Notes under the pieces: generated by a model
Told to the model about the DNA's origin: nothing
The model's database searches: none
Seen by the model: only the letters and a program-made list of their open reading frames with translations
NCBI GenBank assembly: GCA_001803205.1
Contig: MHBE01000040.1
Location: 62,001 to 126,000 of the forward strand
DNA length: 64,000 nucleotides
Origin: Lentisphaerae bacterium GWF2_38_69
GTDB taxonomy: Bacteria > Verrucomicrobiota > Lentisphaeria > Victivallales > GWF2-38-69
Reading direction: 5' to 3'
Shown: positions 9,692 through 19,596 of the stretch, piece by piece
How the letters are laid out: the number at the start of each line of letters is the position of its first letter
Numbering within the stretch: the stretch's first letter is position 1
Position numbers and translations under genes: made by a program

Positions 9692-10888
9692 TTACCTCTT
9701 GTTTTGCGCTCTTTGTGAATCTGCAGAGGGTTTAAGAGGATCTGCTCTTGTGGAATCTGCCGCATAAGCCAAATCGTATGTATAACTGACTTTTACTCCC
9801 GCAGCAAGATTCTGCAGGCCTTCGGTAACTACAAGATCGCCTTCTTTCAATCCATCATTAATTTGTATGTAGGGCGCTTTTGATACTCCTGTTTTGACCA
9901 TTTTCATTGAAACAGTACTATCGCTGCCCACGACATATACTGAAGAGCCTGCTTGCCCTTCCATAATAGCGCTCTGAGGAATCACTATGCCCGGAGTCGT
10001 AAAATTCGACTCGAGTAAAACTTTTACATAAAATCCTGGAATGAGCTCTTTCGCCTTGTTTGGGAATAAAGCCTCAACCATAATTGTTCCGGTTGAGGGA
10101 TTTATCCTATTGTCTGAGAAATATAGTTTTCCTGGTTGTCCATACTTTGTGCCATTCTGAAAATAGATACTCACATTTACATATTTGGATGTTTCCTCGA
10201 ATGAAGGATTCTCCTTCTGTTCGAATTTCAGAATGTCCAATTCGCCGATATTGAACTGAACTCTCATAGGATCAACTGACAATATTGTCGCAAGTTTTGT
10301 ATCGTTGGTTCCAACCAGATTCCCCACACTAACATATGCAACGCCTATCTGTCCGTCAAAAGGCGCTAGAATTGAAGTATAATTCAGATTTATCTGAGCT
10401 TTTTTTACAGCCGCTTCTGCTGACATTACAGCAGCTTTAGCCTGGAGGTATTGAGCATTGGCAAAGTCATATTCTCTCTTTGAAACAGCGTTTTTCTCTA
10501 CAAGACCTTTATTTCTATTGTATTCTATTTCAGCATTATCTCTAAGTGCCTGAGCTTTAAGGAGCGCTGCCTGAGCTGTCTGCAAATCCGCATCATACTG
10601 GTCTTTCTCTATTTCAAAGAGCAAATCGCCTTTCTTGACCATCTGCCCTTCCTTAAACAATCTGTTAGTCAGAAAACCCTGAACTCTGGCTACCAATTCT
10701 ACATTGTCATAAGCTCTTGTCTGTCCAATAATCTCCTTTGTTATCGTCAGTTCCTTCTGTAATGCCGGAGCCACAACGACAGGCATAATTCCTTTAGATG
10801 CCGTCTGTTCCGATTCACCGCATCCCTGAATAAAAACTACAGAAACAGCCAAAATTAAACTTGAATAACGAGTCAAAAAGTTGATCAC
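9692..10888 (-). CDS. RND efflux periplasmic adaptor lipoprotein (AcrA-like)
   Basis: A 398-aa membrane fusion protein. A lipoprotein signal ends at 'VFIQGC', so the mature N-terminal Cys would be lipidated. A split lipoyl/barrel-sandwich domain ('VKKGDLLFEIEKDQYDADL' and 'ILAPFDGQIGVAYV') flanks an alpha-helical hairpin (about residues 100-165), followed by a beta-barrel and a membrane-proximal domain. The GTG start at 10888 is supported by a GGAGG ribosome binding site. It is the first gene of the RND operon, with the pump gene 3 bp downstream. The 176-bp region upstream is shared divergently with threonine synthase and must hold both promoters. Confidence 0.93.
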   Translation of the reverse strand: MINFLTRYSSLILAVSVVFIQGCGESEQTASKGIMPVVVAPALQKELTITKEIIGQTRAYDNVELVARVQGFLTNRLFKEGQMVKKGDLLFEIEKDQYDADLQTAQAALLKAQALRDNAEIEYNRNKGLVEKNAVSKREYDFANAQYLQAKAAVMSAEAAVKKAQINLNYTSILAPFDGQIGVAYVSVGNLVGTNDTKLATILSVDPMRVQFNIGELDILKFEQKENPSFEETSKYVNVSIYFQNGTKYGQPGKLYFSDNRINPSTGTIMVEALFPNKAKELIPGFYVKVLLESNFTTPGIVIPQSAIMEGQAGSSVYVVGSDSTVSMKMVKTGVSKAPYIQINDGLKEGDLVVTEGLQNLAAGVKVSYTYDLAYAADSTRADPLKPSADSQRAQNKR

Positions 10889-11064
10889 ACAATACCTCCG
10901 TAAGCCTTTTCTTATGTAAATTTATAAAATTTGTCTCATTTATCAGAGAAATACTGATACAGATATCCGTTTAAGATTTGATGATTTTTTGAAATTGAAT
11001 AAATCTTGTGCTAGAGTTCAGAAAACAATCATAATATTTAACCTATATTAAAACCAGTCTTCTT

Positions 11065-12357
11065 ATGAAAAAAATCAAGAGTTACCTGGAATGTATCAGC
11101 TGTTCAAAAAAATATTACATTTTCGACCCCAGATACACATGCACTTGTGGAGACCTTCTGGATGTAAAAAGAGATTTGTCTGAGATTAACGGCAAGAAAC
11201 TCGTAAAAAAGTGGGAAGAAAGATGGGGAATGAAGAGCGGAGTTCTTTCTTCAGGCGTCTGGAGGTACAAAGAACTTATAATAGATGTTGATAAGGAAAA
11301 AATAATAACCAAACAGGAAGGTAATACCAGACTCTACCCTTCAGGCCTTGCTGGCATCTATGCAGGAATTCCAAAACTCCTTCTCAAACACGAAGGTGAA
11401 AATCCCTCAGGAAGTTTTAAAGACAGAGGAATGACTGCGGGAGTAACAGTAGCGAACATCCTTGATTCAAAAATGGTAGCCTGCGCCAGCACAGGCAACA
11501 CTAGCGCCAGCATGGCTGCATACGCATCAAAAGCCGGATTTAAATCCGTTATTTTCATACCTTCTGGAAAAATAGCTTATGGCAAACTTGCCCAGGCTCT
11601 GGCATACGGAGGGAAAACGCTCCAAATTGAAGGAAATTTTGACGATGCAATGGAACTGGTGCAAAAAGTATGTTCCGAGCTGGATATTTACCTTCTAAAC
11701 TCAATTAATCCTTTTAGAATTGAAGGTCAGAAAGCCATATGCTTCGAAGTCTTGCAGCAGCTTGACTGGAAAGTTCCGGACTGGTTTATCATCCCCGGAG
11801 GAAATCTCGGAAATAATTCTGCCCTAAGCAAAGCCCTTATGGAATTATATGAGTTGGGAATAATAACAAAAATACCTCGGATTGCCGTAATTCAGGCTGC
11901 AGGAGCTAATCCGCTTTACAGGATGTGGAAAAACAAAACAGCGTACAAAGCTGTTAAAAACCCTGATACTATTGCCACAGCTATAAAAATCGGAAACCCT
12001 GTTTCATGGAAAAAGTCTCTGCGCGGAATAGAGTGGAGCAATGGCGTTGTAGAAGAAGTCACCGAACAGGAAATAATGGATGCCAAGGCAATGGTTGACA
12101 AGGCCGGAATAGGAGCCGAACCGGCATCATGCTGCGTAGTTGCAGGAGCAAAGAAACTAGTTGAAGCAGGAGTTATTGACAAAAAAGCTTCAGCTGTTGG
12201 CATCCTGACAGGAAATATCCTGAAGGATCCTGACGCAGTAATTAATTACCATATGGATAGGCTTAAAGAAGTAGGGATAAACGGTTCCTATAAGAATATT
12301 CCAATCCAAATTCCGGCAGATATTCAGGCCGTAAAAACAGCTCTTTCCAATTACTAA
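11065..12357 (+). CDS. thrC: Threonine synthase
   Basis: A 430-aa PLP enzyme converting O-phosphohomoserine to threonine. The N-terminus is a zinc-ribbon-like segment (C-x2-C and C-x-C: 'ECISCSKKY', 'YTCTCGD'), seen in many threonine synthases. The PLP lysine sits in 'NPSGSFKDRGM' and a Gly-rich phosphate loop in 'ACASTGNTSASMAAYA'. The chain length and the conserved 'GNLGN' segment fit ThrC better than other fold-II synthases. There is no Shine-Dalgarno before the ATG, only a pyrimidine-rich CTTCTT. No homoserine kinase or dehydrogenase gene is adjacent. Confidence 0.92.
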   Translation: MKKIKSYLECISCSKKYYIFDPRYTCTCGDLLDVKRDLSEINGKKLVKKWEERWGMKSGVLSSGVWRYKELIIDVDKEKIITKQEGNTRLYPSGLAGIYAGIPKLLLKHEGENPSGSFKDRGMTAGVTVANILDSKMVACASTGNTSASMAAYASKAGFKSVIFIPSGKIAYGKLAQALAYGGKTLQIEGNFDDAMELVQKVCSELDIYLLNSINPFRIEGQKAICFEVLQQLDWKVPDWFIIPGGNLGNNSALSKALMELYELGIITKIPRIAVIQAAGANPLYRMWKNKTAYKAVKNPDTIATAIKIGNPVSWKKSLRGIEWSNGVVEEVTEQEIMDAKAMVDKAGIGAEPASCCVVAGAKKLVEAGVIDKKASAVGILTGNILKDPDAVINYHMDRLKEVGINGSYKNIPIQIPADIQAVKTALSNY

Positions 12358-12506
12358 ATTAAACTCGGCTAATAAATTTTATATAACTTTTGTTTATGCG
12401 CATATAGCATAAAATATCTTGATCTTGTAAAATTATGTTTTATAAAAAATATACTGCTTAATACTACAAAAATGTAAAAAACGAATTTATTAAGGAGATT
12501 TATAAA

Positions 12507-13214
12507 ATGAAAAAAATTTATTCAGGACTAGTAACTGCATCATTAATCTTATTAGTTGGCGCCTGCGCGAAAGACACATCCGTGATTGTTGAGCCACAAC
12601 CGGCTATTGCTGCTGCTGCATCTGGAAACGAACAAACTCAGACTGTAGCTCAGACACAGGATTACAATCAATTCCAGCAGGCCTTGACAGATAAGGAATA
12701 CAAACAGGCTCCTGTTACGGATCAGGCTAAACCTTTGATGAGCGGCGCAGACATAATAGTAGAACCAACACCGGCGCTAGAAACAACTCCCCCTACAGTA
12801 ACAGGTCAGAATCCGGCAGTAGCAGCTAAGGCAGGTTATCCTGTAACCAGCCCGCAGGATAAGATTTCAAAGAATACCAACATAGAAGGCATAGATAATT
12901 TTGTTACTGCTCTTACTGACACTACATACGCCAAGGATAAAGCAGTTCCAACTCCTGGGCCTAAAGTGCTTTATAGCAATGAAGGCAGCGACATAACACC
13001 TACTCCTGAAACAGAATATACACCTCCTACAGTAACAGGCGAGAATCCTGAAGTAGCAGCCAAGGCAGGATACCCTACCTCAAATATACAAAAAATTAAC
13101 ACAAAACAGGGACCTCCTGAAATAGACAATCTGGTTTCAGCCGTTGCAGATACAACTTACACAAAAGACCAGCTAACATTGGAAAATACCCCGCTTTCAA
13201 GCAAGGACGAATAA
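12507..13214 (+). CDS. Lipoprotein with three imperfect internal repeats
   Basis: A 235-aa predicted lipoprotein (lipobox 'LLVGAC', Cys at about 20). The mature part is low in aromatic residues, rich in P/T/A/E, and built from about three repeats. Units 2 and 3 are close copies ('TPPTVTGQNPAVAAKAGYP' and 'TPPTVTGENPEVAAKAGYP', each followed by a 'D(N)xVxAxxDTTYxKD' block). Unit 1 is degenerate ('QALTDKEYKQ'). I recognise no family. A strong AAGGAG ribosome binding site precedes the ATG and a clear terminator follows, so it is a monocistronic and probably well expressed envelope protein. The extended repeats suggest a flexible spacer or surface role; function unknown. Confidence 0.8.
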   Translation: MKKIYSGLVTASLILLVGACAKDTSVIVEPQPAIAAAASGNEQTQTVAQTQDYNQFQQALTDKEYKQAPVTDQAKPLMSGADIIVEPTPALETTPPTVTGQNPAVAAKAGYPVTSPQDKISKNTNIEGIDNFVTALTDTTYAKDKAVPTPGPKVLYSNEGSDITPTPETEYTPPTVTGENPEVAAKAGYPTSNIQKINTKQGPPEIDNLVSAVADTTYTKDQLTLENTPLSSKDE

Positions 13215-13247
13215 TACAACTTAATTCATGTGATACTATTAATTATT

Positions 13248-13272
13248 AGGAGCCTCCAAGGCTCCTTTTTTA
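13248..13272 (+). terminator. Rho-independent terminator of the repeat lipoprotein
   Basis: GGAGCC-TCCAA-GGCTCC: a perfect 6-bp GC-rich stem with a 5-nt loop followed directly by TTTTTT, 34 bp after the lipoprotein stop codon. Confidence 0.9.
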
Positions 13273-13328
13273 TCTGGTGATGAAGTTTTAAAAATCAGAT
13301 ACGGCTAATAATCCTCTTTTTTTCTTTT

Positions 13329-14435
13329 ATGCAAAAATTAAAAAAACTTGTCATCTTATGTGGCGGAACTGGAGGTCATTTCTTTCCTGGTCTTTCTATC
13401 GGAAGAATCTTCAAGGCCGAAAGTGGAGAAGTTATACTTATTACTGGAAGACATAAGGTAAGTTATGCTAAGGAATTTTCCCCAAAATACAACATTCCAA
13501 TTTATGAAGTTGAAAGCTCTTCGATTTCCGCGTCTCCATTAAAACTCATAAATTTTATAATAAAAACTTCATTTGGATTTTTCCAATCTTGGAAAATATT
13601 GGTTAAACACAAACCTGATGCAGTGCTGGCTATGGGAAGTTATACTTCTATCCCTTCAAGTCTGGCAGCAATTGTTTTAAGAATACCATTATTTCTGCAT
13701 GACGGAAATTCTGTTATAGGAAAAGCCAACTGCTTTCTTTCAAAATGGGCTAAAATTCTTATGAGCGCATTTCCTGTGGTTAACCAAAACCTTGATATTT
13801 CAAAGATATTAGTTACAGGCATGCCTTTAAGGCCTGAACTTGCTGATACAAAAATTAAAGATAAGCAAGAAGCAATAGCATTGTTCAATAAGATTTTCAT
13901 TAGGAATTTTGACATTAAAAAAATAACTCTGCTTATTTTCGGAGGAAGTCTAGGTGCAAAGAAAATTAATACCTCTGTGCCTGAAGCTCTGGCATCCTTG
14001 AATTTAACTGCAAATTCGCTGCAGGTTGTCCACCTTACAGGCAGAGATTACGCTGAAAGCACATCGGAACGCTACAAACAACTTCAGTTTGACCATTTGA
14101 TACTTGAGAAATACGACGATATGTCACTGCTCTATAAAATGGCAGATATAGTTATCTGCAGAAGTGGCGGAAGCACAGTAGCAGAACTTCATTATTTTGA
14201 TAAAAACTCAATTCTCGTCCCCTACCCTCTCGCTGCAGAAAATCATCAGTATTTCAACGCGCTTTTCCTGCAAATGAAAAATCCAGATACACTCATTATT
14301 GAAGACAAGGATTGCTCCGTAGAAACTTTGGCCAAAGCTATCTCTAACCTTCTTACTAAAACTCCTAGGCTCCAAACACCAAAGACAAACCCAGCTGTTT
14401 CCGTCCTAAGTGTCATCGAAGAAAAACTCATTTAA
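13329..14435 (+). CDS. murG: UDP-GlcNAc:lipid I N-acetylglucosaminyltransferase
   Basis: A 368-aa GT28 (GT-B fold) enzyme that turns lipid I into lipid II at the cytoplasmic membrane in peptidoglycan synthesis. N-terminal 'CGGTGGHFFPGLSI' is the signature MurG glycine loop; 'GGSLGAKKIN' is the second glycine loop; 'CRSGGSTVAEL' and 'ENHQYFNA' form the UDP-GlcNAc site. The usual 'HEQNAVPG' stretch is 'HDGNSVIGKAN' here, a variation I associate loosely with PVC-type bacteria. The gene stands alone, outside a dcw (mur/fts) cluster. No Shine-Dalgarno is visible; the ATG follows a T-rich tract. Confidence 0.92.
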   Translation: MQKLKKLVILCGGTGGHFFPGLSIGRIFKAESGEVILITGRHKVSYAKEFSPKYNIPIYEVESSSISASPLKLINFIIKTSFGFFQSWKILVKHKPDAVLAMGSYTSIPSSLAAIVLRIPLFLHDGNSVIGKANCFLSKWAKILMSAFPVVNQNLDISKILVTGMPLRPELADTKIKDKQEAIALFNKIFIRNFDIKKITLLIFGGSLGAKKINTSVPEALASLNLTANSLQVVHLTGRDYAESTSERYKQLQFDHLILEKYDDMSLLYKMADIVICRSGGSTVAELHYFDKNSILVPYPLAAENHQYFNALFLQMKNPDTLIIEDKDCSVETLAKAISNLLTKTPRLQTPKTNPAVSVLSVIEEKLI

Positions 14436-14657
14436 ACACCAAACCCCAAAGGACACCAAAGATTATTAGAAATAGAGGTCTAGGTTGTTAAATGCCACGA
14501 GTTTAAAAAATGAAGATTGCATAAGGAAATCAGAAGTCCATTATGCAAAGTTGCCTTCTGGAACCGATAATTACTTTAAGTGTCATTTATAAGCGCTATC
14601 ATGATCAACATGGATACTCATGAAAATCATAAAGCTTTTTACTTCTAGTAGCCGGCA

Positions 14658-17600
14658 CTATGATTTCTTTTCGGAGTGATAGTCGTTTTTGCCTTTGGAA
14701 TGGCCATTTCCGTTTTTCTGCCAGGCAGGCTTTTTGTATTCTGGAGGTTTCTTGTTTGCCCTGATTTTCACAGACTCTTCACCTACTATACATTTCAGCT
14801 GGTTTATCAGGTCGTTGTTTACCCTTACCATGAAATTTTTTCCGGCTTCTATAAAAGCCTTTTCCCCAGAGCTTAAAGTTGAACACAAAATAATATCTGT
14901 TTTCCCCTTAAAAAGCTCACTTGTTAATGAGTTTCTGATTTCATGCAGTGTTTCTGTTTTCGTAGTTCCTTCATTAATATGTATATGGAGTTCTTCTGTA
15001 AAATCCTTCTGAACATCTTCCATAGTCATAATTTTATTAACAGTAATTTTCTTGTTCCCGCCTTCATCCTTGCTTGAAGCGATTCCTTCGATAAAAACAG
15101 GTTTGTTCAGTTCAATCAAGGGTGTATATTCCTTGTAAGTTCTTCCGAATACGACACACTCTATAGTGCCTCCAAGATCCTCGAAGTTTATTACTGCAAA
15201 CTTAGAGCCGTCTTTTTTAGACGACTTGATATCGAGCGATGCTATTATTCCACCGATTCTTAAGGATACTTCGTGCTCATGCAGATTAAAGTCCTCATCT
15301 CCATTAGATTTTAGTTCCATGATTGAAGTTGTGGAATAAAGTTCAATGATGCCGGCATATTCTCCAAGGGGATGGCCGCTTACATAAAAACCGAGCAGTT
15401 CCTTTTCATCCTCAAGCATCTTTTTCTCATCAACTTCAGGGATATCAGGCATAATCACATTGTTCGGATTGTCATTACTTTCTTCTTTAGAATCTCCCAT
15501 AAAATCAAATAAGTTCCCCTGTCCGTTTATCTTATCCTGAAGAGTCTGATTAGCTTTTCTTACTACATCTGCCATGACATGTAAGAGCTGGGATCGTTTA
15601 TATCCGAAACAGTCCAGAGCTCCAGCTCGTATCAGAGACTCCATGACTCTGGTATTGAGCTTGGTTCCTGCTCTTTCGGCAAAATCAGTCAGATCCTTAA
15701 ATTTGTCATTACTTCTGGCTTTGATTATCTCGTCGGAAGCAGAGCCTCCTACGCCTTTTATCGCGGATATGCCAAATCTTATAGAGGCTCCATCCACGGT
15801 AAAGTTCATATTGCTCACATTGACATCAGGAGCAAGAACTTTTATTCCCATCTCCTTGCATTCTTTAATAAAGAAAACGATTTTTTCAGGATTGCTTACT
15901 TCGCTTGTAAGCACTGAACACATAAATTCAACAGGATAGTTAGCCTTGAGAAAAGCGGTCTGATATGCCACAAACGCATAAGCCACGCTATGTGATTTAT
16001 TAAATCCGTATTCGGCAAATTTTGAAATTTTCTCCCATATTGCAGAGGCTTTCTCTTCGCTTATCTGGTTAAATTCATAACAGCCTTTAACAAACTTTTC
16101 TTTCTGTTTTGCCATCTCATCGATTTTTTTCTTGCCGATGGCTCGTCTTAAGATATCTGCCTGACCAAGAGTAAAACCCGCAACTACCTGTACTACCTGC
16201 ATGATTTGTTCCTGATAGAGCATGATACCGTATGTTTCCTTCAGCACCTGCTCCATACTGGAATGATCGTAATCAATCATCTCCTTGCCGAATTTTCTGT
16301 TGATGAAATCACCGATGAACTGCATAGGTCCAGGACGATAAAGGGCAAGCAGAGCTGAGATGTCTTCAATCCTGTTTACACCAAAGCGTTTGCAAAGATC
16401 TCTCATTCCGCCTGATTCAAGTTGGAAGACTGCAATCGTATCACCGCGATTCAAAAGCGAATACGCATTTTTATCTTCAAGGGAAATTCTGTTTATATCT
16501 AAATCTATGTCTCTGGTTTTCTTAATTGCGTCGATTGTATCCTGAATTATCGTCAGAGTCTTCAGACCGAGAAAGTCCATTTTTAACAGTCCCAGGCTTT
16601 CGCATGGGCCTGCCGGATATTGAGTAATTATTCCGCCTTCAGAATCTTTAGTAAGAGGTACCAGATTATCAAGAGGCTGGTCTCCAATGATTACACCTGC
16701 TGCGTGTGTGCTCATATTTCTATTCAGATTCTCGAGTGGCTCGGCATACATGAAAATTTCTTTGACCCATTCATTTTCATCCATGAACTTTATCAGGTCT
16801 GAGTTATTTTCCCTGGTTCCTTCAAGCGTTAGATTAGGATCAGCAGGCATAAGCTTTGTAATCATATTTCTCTGATCAAAAGAGTGTCCCAGAGCACGGC
16901 CTATATCTTTGATGACTGCTTTTGCTTTAAGTGTTCCGTAGGTGCCAATCTGCGCTACACTGTCCTGCCCGTATTTGGCTCTGACATATTCTATTACTTC
17001 CCCTCTTCTTCTTTCGCAGAAATCTATATCAAAGTCAGGGGGGCTCACGCGATCAGGATTCAGAAATCTCTCAAAAAGAAGATTGTACCTGAGGGGGTCG
17101 ACATTTGTAATATTGGTAAGGTAGGCCACTATACTTCCTGCTCCGGAACCTCTTCCCGGGCCTACGGGAACACCGGTTTCCCTTGCATACTTAAGGAAAT
17201 CCCATACAACGAGGAAATAACTGCAATATCTGGATTTGTCTATTACTGTAAGTTCGTGGTCAAGCCGGTTAATAACTCTCTGCTGCTCCTTTGTAAGCTT
17301 ATCATCGCTTTCGTATTTAAAACCATATCTTTCAGGCAATTCTTCCAAGCATATGGCTTTGAGATATTCCTTGTGGCTCTGGCCTTCGCCTATTTTATAC
17401 ACTGGATAATGATTTGCTTTGAAATCTAGAACAAGATTACATTTATCAGCTACAGCCAAAGTATTGGTAATGGCTTCCGGAACTTCCTTGAATATTTCCA
17501 ACATCTCGTCGCCATTCTTGAAGTAAAACTGATCATTGTGAAACTTAAATCTTTTCTCATCGGTAATAACATTATTGGTCTGAATACAAAGCAGTAATTC

Positions 17601-18284
17601 ATGAGATTTATGATGCTCCTTCTTGAGATAATGAGCGTCATTTGTAGCAACCAGCCCTACTCCAAATTCTTTAGCCATTGAAATCAGTGCTTTGTTGACT
17701 ATCTTCTGTTCTTCCATCCCGTGATCCATGAGTTCCAGATAAAAGTTATCCTTTCCGTACATTTCCAGGTAATCGCTAAGGGCATTCTTGGCCTCTTTGG
17801 TCTTTCCTGCAAGAATATTAACGGCAAGTTCGCCCTGAAGACATGCGCTTAATGCTATCAAGCCTTTTGAGTATTTACGCAGCAGTTCTTTATCAACTCT
17901 GGGTTTATAATATATCCCTTCGAGATTGGCCAGAGAATCCAATTTGCACAAATTCCTATATCCATCAATATCTTTAGCAAGAAGAACAAGGTGATAACCT
18001 TTTATATTGGGCACATTCTGGTCTCTGTCTTTATAATGAGTCGGCGAGACATACATTTCACAGCCTATAATGGGTTTAATACCATTACTATCCATCTGTT
18101 TATAGAAATCCAAAGCTCCGCCCATCACTCCGTGATCAGTAATAGCCACAGCGGGCATATTGTATTCTTTGGCAAGTTTGACTATATCTGTCTTGCCTTT
18201 CTCCTTATGATATATGTGGCAGGCTCCGTCAAGCAGACTATAGTCAGTGTGCACATGCAGATGCACGAAGGGAGTTGAACTCAT
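14658..18284 (-). CDS. dnaE: DNA polymerase III subunit alpha
   Basis: A 1208-aa replicative polymerase of the DnaE type. It begins with a PHP domain ('HLHVHTDYSLLDG'), has the palm with the catalytic Asp pair in 'PPDFDIDFCERRRGE', the tandem helix-hairpin-helix region, and a C-terminal OB fold ('LRIGGIIASLDIKSSKKDGS'). The last ~25 residues are a basic, Lys/Asn/Gly-rich tail. Length matches DnaE1-type enzymes (about 1150-1200). It is monocistronic and convergent with murG across 222 bp in which I see no intact gene. A weak GGA lies just before the ATG. Confidence 0.96.
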   Translation of the reverse strand: MSSTPFVHLHVHTDYSLLDGACHIYHKEKGKTDIVKLAKEYNMPAVAITDHGVMGGALDFYKQMDSNGIKPIIGCEMYVSPTHYKDRDQNVPNIKGYHLVLLAKDIDGYRNLCKLDSLANLEGIYYKPRVDKELLRKYSKGLIALSACLQGELAVNILAGKTKEAKNALSDYLEMYGKDNFYLELMDHGMEEQKIVNKALISMAKEFGVGLVATNDAHYLKKEHHKSHELLLCIQTNNVITDEKRFKFHNDQFYFKNGDEMLEIFKEVPEAITNTLAVADKCNLVLDFKANHYPVYKIGEGQSHKEYLKAICLEELPERYGFKYESDDKLTKEQQRVINRLDHELTVIDKSRYCSYFLVVWDFLKYARETGVPVGPGRGSGAGSIVAYLTNITNVDPLRYNLLFERFLNPDRVSPPDFDIDFCERRRGEVIEYVRAKYGQDSVAQIGTYGTLKAKAVIKDIGRALGHSFDQRNMITKLMPADPNLTLEGTRENNSDLIKFMDENEWVKEIFMYAEPLENLNRNMSTHAAGVIIGDQPLDNLVPLTKDSEGGIITQYPAGPCESLGLLKMDFLGLKTLTIIQDTIDAIKKTRDIDLDINRISLEDKNAYSLLNRGDTIAVFQLESGGMRDLCKRFGVNRIEDISALLALYRPGPMQFIGDFINRKFGKEMIDYDHSSMEQVLKETYGIMLYQEQIMQVVQVVAGFTLGQADILRRAIGKKKIDEMAKQKEKFVKGCYEFNQISEEKASAIWEKISKFAEYGFNKSHSVAYAFVAYQTAFLKANYPVEFMCSVLTSEVSNPEKIVFFIKECKEMGIKVLAPDVNVSNMNFTVDGASIRFGISAIKGVGGSASDEIIKARSNDKFKDLTDFAERAGTKLNTRVMESLIRAGALDCFGYKRSQLLHVMADVVRKANQTLQDKINGQGNLFDFMGDSKEESNDNPNNVIMPDIPEVDEKKMLEDEKELLGFYVSGHPLGEYAGIIELYSTTSIMELKSNGDEDFNLHEHEVSLRIGGIIASLDIKSSKKDGSKFAVINFEDLGGTIECVVFGRTYKEYTPLIELNKPVFIEGIASSKDEGGNKKITVNKIMTMEDVQKDFTEELHIHINEGTTKTETLHEIRNSLTSELFKGKTDIILCSTLSSGEKAFIEAGKNFMVRVNNDLINQLKCIVGEESVKIRANKKPPEYKKPAWQKNGNGHSKGKNDYHSEKKS

Positions 18285-18401
18285 TTTATTTCCAAGATAT
18301 TCGAATCGTTATAGGTTGATAAATTTATGAAAACTATAGGAAGAATTTACACTTTACTAGAAAAAATCACACTTTCTTGAAAGATAAAAAAGAAAGATAT
18401 T

Positions 18402-18422
18402 TGAAGGGAAGATATCCCTTCA
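18402..18422 (-). terminator. Candidate terminator downstream of the decarboxylase
   Basis: On the minus strand TGAAGGGA-TATCT-TCCCTTCA forms a perfect 8-bp stem with a 5-nt loop about 10 bp past the decarboxylase stop, followed by a T-rich tract (AATATCTTTCTTTTTT). The uridine run is not immediate, so efficiency is uncertain. Confidence 0.6.
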
Positions 18423-18432
18423 GGCTATCCTA

Positions 18433-19596
18433 CTAGACATGATATGTTTTTAAAGGCGGAAAACCGTTAAATTCCACAGAGCAGTAAGAAGATGTATAAG
18501 CTCCGGTAGTTAACCAGTATATGCGATCACCGACCGCCAGACTTAAGGGAAGAGAATACTGAGCGTATTCATACATTACATCCTGACTGTCACAAGTAGG
18601 TCCTGCTATAACAGACTCTTCACATACTCCTTTTTTCTCGCAATAAAGAGGGTATTTGATACACTCTTCGAGTGTTTCTATAAGCCCGTTAAACTTTCCT
18701 ACATCAAGATAAACCCAACGGTCAAGGGCTGTTCTGGATTTACGCGAAATAAGAACAATCTCGCTTACAAGAATTCCGCAATTACCCACCATAGAACGAC
18801 CCGGCTCAAGAATTACTTCCGGAAGCTCGTCTCCAAAGTCGTCATGAAGATAACGCGTAATTTCGTCAGCATAAATCTGCAGATCATTTGTTTTTGACAG
18901 GTATGGCGCTGGCAGGCCGCCTCCCATATTAATCATCTTCAATCGGACATCCTCGTTTGAGGACATCCAGTCATAAATGTACTTGACTTTGGCTATAGCT
19001 GAATCCCATGTGCCGATATCTCTCTGCTGTGAGCCTACATGAAAAGAAACCCCGTAAGGAACAAGTCCCAGCTTCTTGGCTAAAATGAGAAGGTCAATAG
19101 ACATATCGGGCTGGCATCCGAATTTTCTGGAAAGAGGCCAGTCTGCTGTTTCTGCCCCTTCAGTCAATATTCTACAGAATATTTTTGAACCTGGAGCTGT
19201 CTTTGCAATATTGCGTAAATCCATTTCGCTGTCTGTAGCAAAAAGACGGACGCCTTTGTTGTATGCGTATTCAATATGATTTGGCTTCTTAATTGTGTTG
19301 CCGTAGCTCAGTCTCTCAGGTTTTACACCAATGGCAAGAACTTTATCTAATTCATATATGGAAGCAATATCAAAATTTGAGCCAAGATTATTTAGTTTGT
19401 TCAAAACTTCCTTGTCCGGATTGGCTTTCACTGCATAATATGTTTTGGCATATGGAAAAAAGGTCTGCAGATCTTTGTAATTCCTTTCGACTATATCCGT
19501 ATTTACAAGCAGGAACGGGGTTTCGTATTTATCTGCTGCACTTTTGAACTTTTCCCATTCCTCCGTAGTGTAGTACTCTGATATGTCAATATTCAT
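18433..19596 (-). CDS. PLP fold-III ornithine/lysine decarboxylase
   Basis: A 387-aa alanine-racemase-fold decarboxylase like eukaryotic ODC and bacterial lysine/ornithine decarboxylases, producing putrescine or cadaverine. 'YYAVKANPD' holds the PLP lysine (about 57), 'GGGLPAP' and 'EPGRSMVG' bind the PLP phosphate, and 'GPTCDSQDVM' supplies the catalytic Cys/Asp from the second subunit of the dimer. The length is that of the short ODC/LDC form; meso-DAP and arginine decarboxylases are longer or carry other specificity motifs. Carboxynorspermidine decarboxylase is the main alternative but normally lacks the C-D-S-x-D motif in this form. No other polyamine gene is adjacent. Confidence 0.85.
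   Translation of the reverse strand: MNIDISEYYTTEEWEKFKSAADKYETPFLLVNTDIVERNYKDLQTFFPYAKTYYAVKANPDKEVLNKLNNLGSNFDIASIYELDKVLAIGVKPERLSYGNTIKKPNHIEYAYNKGVRLFATDSEMDLRNIAKTAPGSKIFCRILTEGAETADWPLSRKFGCQPDMSIDLLILAKKLGLVPYGVSFHVGSQQRDIGTWDSAIAKVKYIYDWMSSNEDVRLKMINMGGGLPAPYLSKTNDLQIYADEITRYLHDDFGDELPEVILEPGRSMVGNCGILVSEIVLISRKSRTALDRWVYLDVGKFNGLIETLEECIKYPLYCEKKGVCEESVIAGPTCDSQDVMYEYAQYSLPLSLAVGDRIYWLTTGAYTSSYCSVEFNGFPPLKTYHV

Noticed and set aside
12395-12425. TTATGC / GCATAA hairpin after thrC as a terminator
   Set aside because: A 6-bp AT-rich stem with no T run behind it; too weak to call.
14436-14657. Possible toxin-antitoxin remnant between murG and dnaE
   Set aside because: Short open segments such as 'EVHYAKLPSGTDNYFK' exist, but they share no motif I can name and frames are interrupted.
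14676-18278. Many plus-strand ORFs of 60-181 aa (for example 16884-17429)
   Set aside because: They lie wholly inside dnaE on the opposite strand, have no domain pattern and no ribosome binding sites: shadows.
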